Assembly (NCBI RefSeq): GCF_006716565.1
Contig: NZ_VFPG01000001.1
Span: 3,534,001 to 3,598,000 of the forward strand
Length of the DNA stretch: 64,000 bases
Direction: 5' to 3'
From: Nocardia bhagyanarayanae
GTDB lineage: Bacteria; Actinomycetota; Actinomycetes; Mycobacteriales; Mycobacteriaceae
The notes beneath the pieces are model-generated. The model was given only the letters and a program-made list of their open reading frames with translations. It searched no databases and was not told where the DNA came from. This document shows, piece by piece, positions 39,606 through 48,012 of this stretch (position 1 is its first letter; each line of letters opens with the position of its first letter). Both the position numbers and the translations under genes were made by a program.

Positions 39606-39985
39606 TACGCCCAAAACCCGAGCGGCTCCCGACCGCCGGCCCGGCACGAAACTCCCACGGCTCTGACGACCGGCCTTGGTCGCGGAGAGGCGGGCCAGCG
39701 TACGCCCAAAACCCGAGCGGCTCCCGACCGTCGGCCCGGTGCGAATCTCCCGCGGCTCTGACGACCGGCCTTGGTCGCGGAGAGGCGGGCCAGCGTACGC
39801 CCAAAACCCGAGCGGCTCCCGACCGTCGGCCCGGCACGAAACTCCCACGGCTCTGACGACCGGCCTTGGTCGCGGAGAGGCGGGCCAGCGTACGCCCAAA
39901 ACCTGAGCGGCTCACAACCGCCGGCCCGGTGCGAATCTCCCGCGGCACTCACGACCGGCCTAGAACGCGGAGAGGCGGGGGAGCT
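39606..39985. repeat. Four tandem copies of a 95-bp repeat (ABAB pattern)
   Basis: Units begin at 39606, 39701, 39796 and 39891, each starting TACGCCCAAAACC and ending GGCGGGCCAGCG or similar. Copies 1 and 3 share GGCACGAAACTCCCACGG; copies 2 and 4 share GGTGCGAATCTCCCGCGG at the same place. This implies duplication of a 190-bp dimer. Copy 4 is the most diverged. The unit is not a multiple of three, so it is not coding. The array ends one base before the tex GTG and supplies its ribosome site. Confidence 0.92.
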
Positions 39986-39986
39986 A

Positions 39987-42407
39987 GTGTTGCGGGTCGT
40001 GACGACAGCGCCCGAGATCGCCAGTTCAGAGCCGAACAGCACCGACACGACCGCCGCCGCACCGACAGGCGCCCCGCTGGCCAGCGTGGGCAGGCGTATC
40101 GCCGAGGAACTCGGTGTGCGCGAGAGCCAGGTCCGCGCCGCGGTGGAACTGCTGGACGCGGGTTCGACCGTGCCGTTCATCGCGCGTTACCGCAAGGAAG
40201 TGACCGGCGGGCTGGACGACGCTCAGCTGCGCCAGCTCGACGAGCGGCTGTCCTACCTGCGCGAACTCGACGAGCGCCGTGGCGCGATCATCGAATCCAT
40301 CCGCGGCCAAGGCAAACTCGACGACGCGCTGCTCGGGCAGCTGATGCTCGCCGAGACCAAGGCCCGCTTGGAGGACATCTACCTGCCGTTCAAGCCGAAG
40401 CGGCGCACGAAGGCGCAGATCGCGCGCGAGGCCGGCCACGAGCCGGTGGCCGACGCGCTGATCGGCGATCCGGCCACCGATCCCGGCCAGTACACCGCCG
40501 AGCAGCTCGACGGCGCCCGCGCCATTCTGGTCGAGCGGTTCGCCGAGGACGCGGACTTGGTGGGCGAGCTGCGCGAGCTGATGTGGAACCGGGGCCAGAT
40601 CAGCTCGACGGTGCGGCCGGGCAAGGAGGAGGCGGGCGCGAAGTTCGCCGACTACTTCGAGTTCAGCGAGCCGTTCCACAAGCTGCCCTCGCACCGCGTG
40701 CTCGCGCTATTGCGCGGTGAGAAAGAGGACGTGCTCACCCTGCACCTCGAGCCGGACACCGAAGAGCCCGAACCAGGTGAGCGCAGCGTCTACGAAGGTC
40801 GCATCGCGGTGCGGTTCGGCATCGCCGACAAGGGCCGCCCCGCCGATTCCTGGCTGCTGGACACGGTGCGCTGGGCGTGGCGCACCAAGCTCCAGGTCAG
40901 CCTCGGCATCGACATCCGCATGCGGTTGCGCCAGGCCGCGGAGAAGGACGCGGTCGACGTGTTCGCCGCCAACCTGCGCGATCTTCTGCTGGCCGCGCCC
41001 GCGGGCACCCGCACCACGATGGGCCTGGACCCGGGCTACCGCACCGGTGTGAAGGTCGCGGTCGTCGACGCCACCGGCAAGGTCGTCGCCACCGAGGTCA
41101 TCTACCCGCACAAGCCGCAGGGGCAGACGGAGAAGTCGCTCGCGGTGCTCGGCGCGCTGGTCGCGCGGTTCGGCGTCGAACTCATCGCGATCGGCAACGG
41201 CACCGCCTCGCGCGAGACCGACGCCCTTGCCGCCGAGCTGATCTCGCGCATCCCGGAGAACAAGCCGACCAAGATCGTGGTCTCGGAGGCGGGTGCGTCG
41301 GTGTACTCCGCCTCCGCTTACGCCTCCCAGGAACTGCCGGACATGGACGTCTCGCTGCGCGGCGCGGTCTCCATCGCGCGCCGCCTGCAGGATCCGCTGG
41401 CCGAGCTGGTGAAGATCGACCCGAAGTCGATCGGCGTCGGCCAGTACCAGCACGACGTCTCCGAGACGCTGCTGGCCCGCTCGCTGGGCGCGGTGGTCGA
41501 GGACGCGGTGAACGCGGTCGGCGTCGACGTGAACACCGCCTCGGTGCCGCTGCTGTCCCGGGTCTCGGGCATCGCGTCGTCGGTGGCGGAGAGCATTGTG
41601 GCGCACCGTGATCAGCACGGTCCGTTCCGCAGCCGCACCGCACTGCTGGACGTGCCTCGGCTCGGCCCGAAGGCGTTCGAACAGTGCGCGGGCTTCTTGC
41701 GCATCCGAGGCGGCGACGACCCGCTCGACACCTCCGCGGTGCACCCCGAGGCATACCCGGTGGTCCGGCGCATCCTGGAATCCACCGGCCGCGGGATGTC
41801 CGAGCTGATCGGCAACACCACCGTGCTGCGCGCGCTGCGGCCCGCCGAGTTCACCGACGAGAAGTTCGGTGTCCCGACCGTCACCGACATCATCAGCGAG
41901 CTGGAGAAGCCCGGCCGCGACCCGCGCCCGGAATTCAAGACCGCCGAGTTCGCCGCAGGTGTCGAGAAGGTCGCCGACCTGAAGCCGGGCATGGTGCTCG
42001 AGGGCGTGGTCACCAATGTCGCGGCGTTCGGCGCGTTCGTCGACGTCGGCGTGCACCAGGACGGTCTGGTGCACGTGTCGGCCATGTCGCACACCTTCGT
42101 CAAGGATCCGCGCGAGGTGGTGAAGTCCGGCGACGTGGTGAAGGTGAAGGTGCTCGAGGTCGACGTCGCCCGTCAGCGCATCGGACTTTCGCTGCGTCTG
42201 GACGACGAGCCCGGCGCCCCCGCGAAGAACGAGCGCGGCGGCAACCGCGGCCAGGGCGGCGGACGTCAGGGCGGCGACGGCAGGCAGCGGCAGAATGGTC
42301 AAGGGCGGCAGCAGCAGGGCCGCGGTCAGGGCAATCAGCGGCGCAACGCCCCCGCGCCGAGCGGTTCCATGGCCGACGCGCTGCGCCGGGCCGGTTTCGG
42401 ACAGTAG
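39987..42407 (+). CDS. tex: Tex-family S1 RNA-binding protein
   Basis: 806 residues from GTG 39987 (GTG 39999 possible). The Tex N-terminal helical domain (VPFIARYRKEVTGGLDD) is followed by the YqgF-like RNase H fold (TTMGLDPGYRTGVKVAVVD), helix-hairpin-helix repeats (VNTASVPLLSRVSGIASSVAESIV) and a C-terminal S1 domain (GMVLEGVVTNVAAFGAFVDVG). A basic Gly/Gln/Arg-rich tail follows. Tex binds nucleic acid and is linked to transcription fidelity and stress in other bacteria. The open frame continues upstream into the repeats, but the family starts here. Confidence 0.93.
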   Translation: MLRVVTTAPEIASSEPNSTDTTAAAPTGAPLASVGRRIAEELGVRESQVRAAVELLDAGSTVPFIARYRKEVTGGLDDAQLRQLDERLSYLRELDERRGAIIESIRGQGKLDDALLGQLMLAETKARLEDIYLPFKPKRRTKAQIAREAGHEPVADALIGDPATDPGQYTAEQLDGARAILVERFAEDADLVGELRELMWNRGQISSTVRPGKEEAGAKFADYFEFSEPFHKLPSHRVLALLRGEKEDVLTLHLEPDTEEPEPGERSVYEGRIAVRFGIADKGRPADSWLLDTVRWAWRTKLQVSLGIDIRMRLRQAAEKDAVDVFAANLRDLLLAAPAGTRTTMGLDPGYRTGVKVAVVDATGKVVATEVIYPHKPQGQTEKSLAVLGALVARFGVELIAIGNGTASRETDALAAELISRIPENKPTKIVVSEAGASVYSASAYASQELPDMDVSLRGAVSIARRLQDPLAELVKIDPKSIGVGQYQHDVSETLLARSLGAVVEDAVNAVGVDVNTASVPLLSRVSGIASSVAESIVAHRDQHGPFRSRTALLDVPRLGPKAFEQCAGFLRIRGGDDPLDTSAVHPEAYPVVRRILESTGRGMSELIGNTTVLRALRPAEFTDEKFGVPTVTDIISELEKPGRDPRPEFKTAEFAAGVEKVADLKPGMVLEGVVTNVAAFGAFVDVGVHQDGLVHVSAMSHTFVKDPREVVKSGDVVKVKVLEVDVARQRIGLSLRLDDEPGAPAKNERGGNRGQGGGRQGGDGRQRQNGQGRQQQGRGQGNQRRNAPAPSGSMADALRRAGFGQ

Positions 42408-42440
42408 GCGCCAGCGCGGGGCGGAGGGATGTAGGCGGCC

Positions 42441-43313
42441 ATGCGACGGTGGCTCGAAGACGATGTGATCGCGCAAGGCCGCCTACCCCTGCTGTGCTTC
42501 CTCTTCGGCTTCATCATCGGGTTCCTGTTCATCCGGCTCAGCGTCCGGATGATCAGGGCGAAGGTGCGCTGGTGGCCGGGCAACCTTCGAGCGGGCACCG
42601 TGCACATCCACCACATGGTGTTCGGCGTGATCCTGGTGCTCGGCTCCGGACTCGGCCTGGTCGCCGTCTTCGAGGACGGCAGCAGTGTCACCGCGGGCGC
42701 GTTGTCGGCGGCCTTCGGCGTCGGCGCCGCGCTGGTCCTCGACGAGTTCGCGCTGATCTACTACCTGCGCGACGTGTACTGGGAGGAACAGGGCCGCACC
42801 TCGGTGGACGCCGTGTTCGTCGCGCTCGCGGTGACCGGGCTGCTGCTGCTCGGCTTCCATCCGCTGTCGCTGTTGGAGATCAACGACTTTCGCGCGTCCA
42901 TCGGCACCGGCGCGCGGATCGTGGCGACCGTGTTCGCGCTCGTGAACCTGATGCTCGCCGCGATCGTCATCGCCAAAGGCAAGATCTGGACCGGCCTGTT
43001 CGGCATGTTCTTCCCGCCGCTGCTCGTGGTCGGCGCGCTGCGCCTGAGCAGGCCGGGCGCGCCGTGGGCCCGGTGGCGCTACGCCGACCGGCGGCGGCTG
43101 AGGTACCGGGCGATCGTGCGGGAACGCCGGTATCGCAGGCCGGTCATCCGGGCGAAGATCTTCGTGCAGGACCTGGTCGCCGGCAAGCCCGATGTCGAGC
43201 ATGTGCGCACGGCGGCGGAGGCGGAGCTGACCAGGACGGTGGTGCCCGCGCCGCCCGCCCCGCACCGGCACCACCACCTGCCGTGGGCGGCCGAGCACGA
43301 CGAGGAGCACTGA
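42441..43313 (+). CDS. Polytopic actinobacterial membrane protein
   Basis: 290 residues from ATG, with GGAGGG upstream. About five to six transmembrane helices occupy residues 12-210, with the conserved-looking stretch GTVHIHHMVFGVILVLGSG and a charged face around LDEFALIYYLRDVYW. The His pair and acidic residues inside helices could bind metal or heme, but no family function is known. The C-terminal 80 residues are soluble, Arg- and His-rich. It is 33 bp after tex, possibly cotranscribed, and converges with the sigma factor gene. Confidence 0.75.
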   Translation: MRRWLEDDVIAQGRLPLLCFLFGFIIGFLFIRLSVRMIRAKVRWWPGNLRAGTVHIHHMVFGVILVLGSGLGLVAVFEDGSSVTAGALSAAFGVGAALVLDEFALIYYLRDVYWEEQGRTSVDAVFVALAVTGLLLLGFHPLSLLEINDFRASIGTGARIVATVFALVNLMLAAIVIAKGKIWTGLFGMFFPPLLVVGALRLSRPGAPWARWRYADRRRLRYRAIVRERRYRRPVIRAKIFVQDLVAGKPDVEHVRTAAEAELTRTVVPAPPAPHRHHHLPWAAEHDEEH

Positions 43314-43320
43314 CCCGCGT

Positions 43321-44217
43321 TCATCGACGGTCGTCGGCCTGGACCAGGTCGAGGCGGGCGAGACGTTCGGGATCGGACAGGATGTCGATCTCGGCGATCC
43401 GGCCGTCCGTCACGGTGAAGCTCATCACCGACATCGGCTTGCCTCCGGCCGTATTGAGCAGTCCGGCAACGCCGTTGACCAGGGCCGGCTGGGTGTCGTA
43501 GAGGTTGGCCATCCGGTGGAACGTGTCGAGCATCGCCGCCACCCGCGCCGCGCCGCGCACCACGCGCAGGCCGCCGGGCACCGTCGCGCCGCCGTCGGCG
43601 TGCAGCACCACGTCGGGATCGAGGATCGCCAGCAGCGCGTCGAAGTCACCGCCCCGCGCCGCGCTCAGAAAGGCGTCGACGACGCGGCGCTGGCGGGGCA
43701 GGTCGGGGTCCGGCACCGGCGCCCGGCCGCGCACCCGGTTGCGCGCGCGGCTGGCCAGCATCTTGGCCGCGGCGGGTGACTTGCCGACGATCGGCGCGAT
43801 CTGATCGAACGGCATCGCGAACATGTCGTGCAGCACGAACGCCAGCCGCTCGGCCGGATTCAGCGACTCCAGCACCACCAGCAGCGCCATACCGACCGAA
43901 TCGGCCAGCAGCGCTTGGCCTTCCGGATCGGTGCCGTCCTCCGTGCTGACGACCGGATCCGGCAGACGCTCCGCCATCGGCTCCTCCCGGCGGGAAGTGC
44001 GCGCCCGCAGCATGTCGAGGCAGATCCGGCCGACGACGGTGGTCAGCCAGCCCGCCAGGTTGTCGATCTCGGCGGCGTCGGCCTTGGCCAGCCGCAGCCA
44101 CGCCTCCTGGACCGCGTCGTCGGCCTCGGCGACCGAGCCCAGCATGCGATAGGCCACCGCGGTCAGATGCGGCCGGTGGCCTTCGAAGCGCCCCGCCAGA
44201 AAATCGTGGTCGTTCAC
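43321..44217 (-). CDS. sigJ: ECF41-type RNA polymerase sigma factor (SigJ-like)
   Basis: 298 residues. Sigma region 2 (HLTAVAYRMLGSVAEADDAVQEAWLRL) and region 4 (LNPAERLAFVLHDMFAMPFDQIAPIVGKS) are followed by a fused SnoaL-like domain of about 110 residues that replaces an anti-sigma factor. That fusion, and a C-terminal SDPERL resembling the NPDKL motif, define ECF41. The C-terminal domain modulates activity. The gene is divergent from a DoxX-like/FAD oxidase operon; the intergenic region holds matching ECF41-like promoters in both directions, implying autoregulation. Confidence 0.9.
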   Translation of the reverse strand: MNDHDFLAGRFEGHRPHLTAVAYRMLGSVAEADDAVQEAWLRLAKADAAEIDNLAGWLTTVVGRICLDMLRARTSRREEPMAERLPDPVVSTEDGTDPEGQALLADSVGMALLVVLESLNPAERLAFVLHDMFAMPFDQIAPIVGKSPAAAKMLASRARNRVRGRAPVPDPDLPRQRRVVDAFLSAARGGDFDALLAILDPDVVLHADGGATVPGGLRVVRGAARVAAMLDTFHRMANLYDTQPALVNGVAGLLNTAGGKPMSVMSFTVTDGRIAEIDILSDPERLARLDLVQADDRR

Positions 44218-44242
44218 GTCGTGTCCTCTCCGTCGACTTACT

Positions 44243-44269
44243 GACGAAGCGCGGTCGCCAGACGTAACA
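44243..44269 (-). promoter_or_regulatory. ECF41-like promoter of the sigma gene
   Basis: On the minus strand, TGTTACG (44269-44263), a 16-bp spacer and CGTC (44246-44243). This resembles the ECF41 consensus TGTCACA ... CGTC as I recall it. The expected transcript start leaves about 20 bases before the ATG. It indicates that the sigma factor transcribes its own gene. Confidence 0.6.
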
Positions 44270-44300
44270 GCGTTCCCCTTCGCGTGCGCTACGTCACACT

Positions 44301-44327
44301 CGTTACCTTTCCGCGCTCCGCTCCGTC
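44301..44327 (+). promoter_or_regulatory. ECF41-like promoter of the divergent operon
   Basis: CGTTACC (44301-44307), a 16-bp spacer, then CGTC (44324-44327), reading toward the DoxX-like gene. It shares GTTAC and the exact spacer length with the promoter in front of the sigma gene, so the same sigma factor probably drives both. The leader to the ATG is about 65 bases. Confidence 0.55.
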
Positions 44328-44398
44328 ATCCAGTCGAACAGCGAGGAGGCGGTGCGCGATGAGCGCGTCGCCGACCGGAGGAACGAGGAGGCCGAAAC

Positions 44399-44887
44399 AT
44401 GACGACAGCAACAGCGATTCCCGCGGAATTCACGACGATCCCGAACGAAGACGGTGTCTCGCACCGCGGATCCCGCGCGAGGATGATCGCCTTCGGTGGC
44501 ACTACCGCCCTGCTGATGACCGAATCGGTGATCGGCGCGTATTGGGATCTCGCGCGAATTCCTTATGTGCAGGACACTTTCGAACGTCTCGAATACCCGC
44601 TCTATTTCGCGACCATCATCGGCGCCGCCAAGGTCGCCGCCGTTGGCGCGGTGCTGGCGCCAGGCACCCCGCGATTGAAGGAATGGGCTTACGCCGGACT
44701 GGCTTTCGTCTACGGCGGCGCCGCCCTCTCGCACCTGGCCGCCGGTGACCCAGCGGCCGCGGCGATTTCCCCGCTGGTCTTCCTCGGGCTCACCGTCGCG
44801 TCCTGGGCGCTGCGTCCGCCCGCCCGGCGCGATCCGAAACCGCTGCCGCAAGCGTGGGCCGCGCTGCGCCGTTCCCGCCGCGCCTAG
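44399..44887 (+). CDS. DoxX-like integral membrane protein
   Basis: 162 residues from ATG, with GGAGGAACGAGG upstream. Four transmembrane helices span about 28-150, with the DoxX-like SVIGAYWDL, LEYPLYFATIIGAAKVAAVGAVL and LKEWAYAGLAFVYGGAALSHL. DoxX-like proteins are membrane partners of redox enzymes and are often under ECF41 control. It is first in an operon with an FAD oxidase 37 bp downstream. Confidence 0.83.
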   Translation: MTTATAIPAEFTTIPNEDGVSHRGSRARMIAFGGTTALLMTESVIGAYWDLARIPYVQDTFERLEYPLYFATIIGAAKVAAVGAVLAPGTPRLKEWAYAGLAFVYGGAALSHLAAGDPAAAAISPLVFLGLTVASWALRPPARRDPKPLPQAWAALRRSRRA

Positions 44888-44924
44888 CAATTCTTCGATC
44901 GAAACAACAGACAGGAGAAGAGAA

Positions 44925-46235
44925 ATGACACTGGAGAATCTCCGCGGCATCGTTCGCGGCCGCGTCTTCTTGCCCGGTGACGAGGAATTCGACGGTGCCG
45001 CGCGGGCGTGGAATCTCACCGTGCGCCAATCCGTGGCCGCGGTGGTCGAGATCGCCGATGCCGAGGACGCCGGGGCGCTGGTCCGCCACGCGAGCACTAC
45101 GGGTCTGACGGTCGCCACCCAGCCGACCGGCCACGGCGCGTCCGGAAACGGTGACGGCGTCATCCTGGTCCGCACCGCGCGCCTCGACGGCATCGAGGTG
45201 CACGCCGACGAGCGGTGGGCGCGCGTCGGCGCGGGCGCGACTTGGGGGCAGGTGCAATCCGCCGTCGCCGCTTACGGACTGACCGGACTGGCGGGCAGCA
45301 ACCCGGTCGTCGGCGTCACCGGCTACACCCTCGGCGGCGGCTTGAGCTGGTTCGGCAGGAAGTTCGGCTGGGCCAGCGACGACGTGCGCGCGTTCGAGAT
45401 CGTCGACGCCGAGGGCCGTGCCGCGCGCGTCACCGCCGCGTCCGACCCGGAACTGTTCTGGGCGTTGCGCGGCGGCGGCGGTGATTACGCGCTGGTGACC
45501 GCGCTCGAATTCGACCTGCACCCCGCGCCCGCGTTCTACGGTGGTCGCGTGATGTGGCCGGGCACCGCTACCCGCGCCGTCTTCGAGGCGTTCACCGAGC
45601 TCACCGAGCGGGCTCCCGACGAGCTGTCGCTGTGGTACCACCGCTTGCAATTCCCCGACGCCCCACCGATGGTCGCGCTCGACGTCGCCTACCTCGGTGA
45701 CGCCGAGGCGGCCAGGGAGCTGCTCGCCGGAGTCGACGCGATCGGCGGCGCGGTCGCCGACAAGCGCGGCGAGCTGGCGGTGGCGAACCTCGGCGACATC
45801 ACCGCCGAACCCACCGATCCAAGCCCGGCGCTGTCCCGCGCCGAGCTGTTGACCGATCTCGACGACGCGGTGGCGAAGGTCCTGCTCGACGACCCGCTCG
45901 CGCCGCTGGTGAACCTTCAGATCCGCCACCTCGGCGGCGCGCTCGCCGCGACCGGGCCGCGGCCGGGCGCTCGCGGCGCGGTGCGCGAGCCGTACCTGCT
46001 GTACCTGCTCGGCCTGGGTCTGCCGCACCTCGCCGAGGCGGTGACCGCCGAACAGCGGCGGATCGTCGGCGCGCTGGACGGCCATCTCGGTGCGGGCAAG
46101 CCGTACACGTTCCTGACGCCAGGGGAGCGCGCGTCGGCGGCCTTCGACGCGTCGACGGCGGACAGGTTGGCCGACATCAAGCGGGCCCGTGATCCGCGGG
46201 GTGTCTTCCGCGCGAACTACCCGGTGCTCGGATGA
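44925..46235 (+). CDS. FAD-linked oxidase (berberine-bridge/PCMH type)
   Basis: 436 residues from ATG, with AGGAGAAGAG upstream. The FAD-binding PCMH domain includes ATQPTGHGA, WARVGAGATWGQVQSAV and GVTGYTLGGGLSWFGRKFGWASDDVRAFEIVDA. The C-terminal BBE segment is present (DPRGVFRANYPV). The histidine at TGHG is the common FAD-attachment residue; the cysteine for bicovalent binding is not evident. It oxidises an unknown alcohol or sugar-like substrate. The stop overlaps the serine hydrolase start (ATGA). Confidence 0.9.
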   Translation: MTLENLRGIVRGRVFLPGDEEFDGAARAWNLTVRQSVAAVVEIADAEDAGALVRHASTTGLTVATQPTGHGASGNGDGVILVRTARLDGIEVHADERWARVGAGATWGQVQSAVAAYGLTGLAGSNPVVGVTGYTLGGGLSWFGRKFGWASDDVRAFEIVDAEGRAARVTAASDPELFWALRGGGGDYALVTALEFDLHPAPAFYGGRVMWPGTATRAVFEAFTELTERAPDELSLWYHRLQFPDAPPMVALDVAYLGDAEAARELLAGVDAIGGAVADKRGELAVANLGDITAEPTDPSPALSRAELLTDLDDAVAKVLLDDPLAPLVNLQIRHLGGALAATGPRPGARGAVREPYLLYLLGLGLPHLAEAVTAEQRRIVGALDGHLGAGKPYTFLTPGERASAAFDASTADRLADIKRARDPRGVFRANYPVLG

Positions 46236-47404
46236 GCGCGGACGTCGAGACGACGGTCGTGCACGGCACCGTCGCGGCGGGATTCGAGGCGGTCCGGGCG
46301 GAATTCGCCGCGGTGGTCGCCGAGGAGAACGGCGAATCCGGTGCGCAGCTGGCCGGATTCGTGCACGGCAGGAAGGTGGTCGATCTCTGGGCCGGGCCCG
46401 AGGTCACCGGCGAGACGCTGACCGGCCTGCACTCCACCACGAAGGGCGCCGCGACGCTGGTCGTCGCGCTGCTCGTGCAGGACGGGGTGCTCGAGCTTGA
46501 CCGGACCGTCGCCCACTACTGGCCCGACTTCGCGGCGGCCGGCAAGTCGGCGATCACGCTGCGGCAGGTGCTGACCCACCGTGCCGGGCTGATCGGGATC
46601 GACGGCGGCTTCACGGTGGCGCAGCTGGCCGACGACCGGATCGTCGCGGAACTGATCGTTCAGCAGCATCCGCACTTCCGGCCGGGCGCGGCCCAGGGGT
46701 ACGGCGGATTCGTCACCTTCGCCATCCTCGGGGAGGTCGTGCGACGCCTGGTCGGCCGTTCCATCCAGGAGCTTTTCGAGGAACGGATCAGGGCGCCCTA
46801 CGAGCTGGATCTCTATCTCGGTCTGCCCGAGGCGCAGGACGGACGCTTCCGCGAGATCCTCCCGTGGCTGGCCACCCCGGACATGGAGGCGGCCTTCGCC
46901 GCGAATTCGCCGAGTCCACACGGCATCGCGGGCATCTCGTACAACCTCGCCGCCACACCGGCGTTCACACCGATGGATGTGATGCTGTTGCCGAACAGCC
47001 GCGAGGTGCGGTCGCGCGGGCCGGCTTCGGCCGGTGGTGTCGGAAGCGCGCGGGGTGTGGCGAGCATGTACGCCGCCGCCATCTCGGAGCTGAACGGCCG
47101 CCCTCCGCTGCTGCATCCGGACACCCTCGCCGAGTTCACGGCGATCCACGCCCCTGGACCCGATCTGGTGCGCGGTGACGCCGCGTTCGCCCTCGGTTTC
47201 GAGGCGAAAGGGCTGTCGTACCCGTTCCTCGGTGCGCGGGCTTTCGGTCACACCGGTTCGGCGGGATCGGACGGCTTCGCCGATCCGCGGTCGGGCGTCG
47301 CGTACGGATACACTCGCCGCCGTGCCGCCTTCGCCTTCACCGCGGCGGAGAACCACCGGTTGGCGGCGGCGCTGCACTGGGCCGCGATGGAACTGGATCA
47401 CTGA
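46232..47404 (+). CDS. Serine hydrolase, beta-lactamase family (class C/EstB-like)
   Basis: 390 residues. The SxxK motif is S68-T-T-K71 in LHSTTKGAATLV, and a YGG near 155 stands for the YxN tyrosine. The C-terminal FGHTGSAGSDGFADP matches the HxG-like third motif of esterase-type beta-lactamase homologues. There is no signal peptide, so a cytoplasmic esterase or peptidase is likelier than antibiotic resistance. Four-base overlap with the FAD oxidase; last gene of the sigma-controlled operon. Confidence 0.87.
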   Translation: MSADVETTVVHGTVAAGFEAVRAEFAAVVAEENGESGAQLAGFVHGRKVVDLWAGPEVTGETLTGLHSTTKGAATLVVALLVQDGVLELDRTVAHYWPDFAAAGKSAITLRQVLTHRAGLIGIDGGFTVAQLADDRIVAELIVQQHPHFRPGAAQGYGGFVTFAILGEVVRRLVGRSIQELFEERIRAPYELDLYLGLPEAQDGRFREILPWLATPDMEAAFAANSPSPHGIAGISYNLAATPAFTPMDVMLLPNSREVRSRGPASAGGVGSARGVASMYAAAISELNGRPPLLHPDTLAEFTAIHAPGPDLVRGDAAFALGFEAKGLSYPFLGARAFGHTGSAGSDGFADPRSGVAYGYTRRRAAFAFTAAENHRLAAALHWAAMELDH

Positions 47405-47436
47405 GGGAAGCGCAGCCTCGACCCGACGGACCCGAT

Positions 47437-47467
47437 TTTCGGCGTGGCCCCCTGGTCTGGCACAATG
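47437..47467 (+). promoter_or_regulatory. Probable rplS promoter
   Basis: TTTCGG (47437-47442), an 18-bp spacer and CACAAT (47461-47466), embedded in GGTCTGGCACAATG. It is nearly identical to the block preceding rpsP. The leader to the rplS ATG is about 115 bases. Confidence 0.5.
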
Positions 47468-47587
47468 CACAGGTTGCCCTGGGTGCATGTCGACCCCGGG
47501 AGCATCCCTTAATTCGGAGCATGAACCGGTCGAGCACGCACCGTGCCGCCAGGGTCCTCTGTTCGCGCGAACTCCAGAAGGATGGAA

Positions 47588-47929
47588 ATGAACACCCTTG
47601 ACTTCGTCGACGAAAAGTCGCTGCGCAGCGATGTCCCCGACTTCCGTCCGGGTGACACCCTCAATGTGCACGTGAAGGTCATCGAAGGCTCGAAGGAGCG
47701 CATCCAGGTCTTCAAGGGCGTCGTGATCCGTCGCCAGGGCGGTGGCATCCGCGAGACCTTCACCGTGCGCAAGGTGTCGTTCGGTGTCGGCGTGGAGCGC
47801 ACCTTCCCGGTGCACAGCCCCAACATCGACCACATCGACGTCGTGACCCGCGGTGACGTCCGCCGGGCGAAGCTGTACTACCTGCGCGACCTGCGCGGTA
47901 AGGCAGCCAAGATCAAGGAAAAGCGCTGA
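47588..47929 (+). CDS. rplS: 50S ribosomal protein L19
   Basis: 113 residues from ATG 47588, with AAGGA five bases upstream; ATG 47582 overlaps that site. [31 protein letters not shown] and [24 protein letters not shown] are the L19 signature, and the length is standard. It contributes to the 30S-50S interface. It stands alone, followed by lepB 83 bp on. Confidence 0.97.
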   Translation: MNTLDFVDEKSLRSDVPDFRPGDTLNVHVKVIEGSKERIQVFKGVVIRRQGGGIRETFTVRKVSFGVGVERTFPVHSPNIDHIDVVTRGDVRRAKLYYLRDLRGKAAKIKEKR

Positions 47930-48012
47930 GCGCTTCGCCCTGACCCGGCACGAGTGATCTTCACTGGCCCGGCACCGGACGCGAGTCATGGTGCCGGGCT
48001 AGTCTGTTCCGC

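Noticed and set aside
39676..39906. Several MVAERRAS-starting frames in the 95-bp repeats
   Set aside because: They arise because each repeat unit restarts the same short frame in a shifted register; the unit length is not a multiple of three and nothing conserved is encoded.
39606..39985. CRISPR-like array
   Set aside because: The repeats are contiguous 95-bp tandems without unique spacers and no cas genes are near.
46232..47404. Beta-lactam resistance gene
   Set aside because: It has the SxxK fold but no signal peptide and sits in an oxidase operon; an esterase-like role is likelier.
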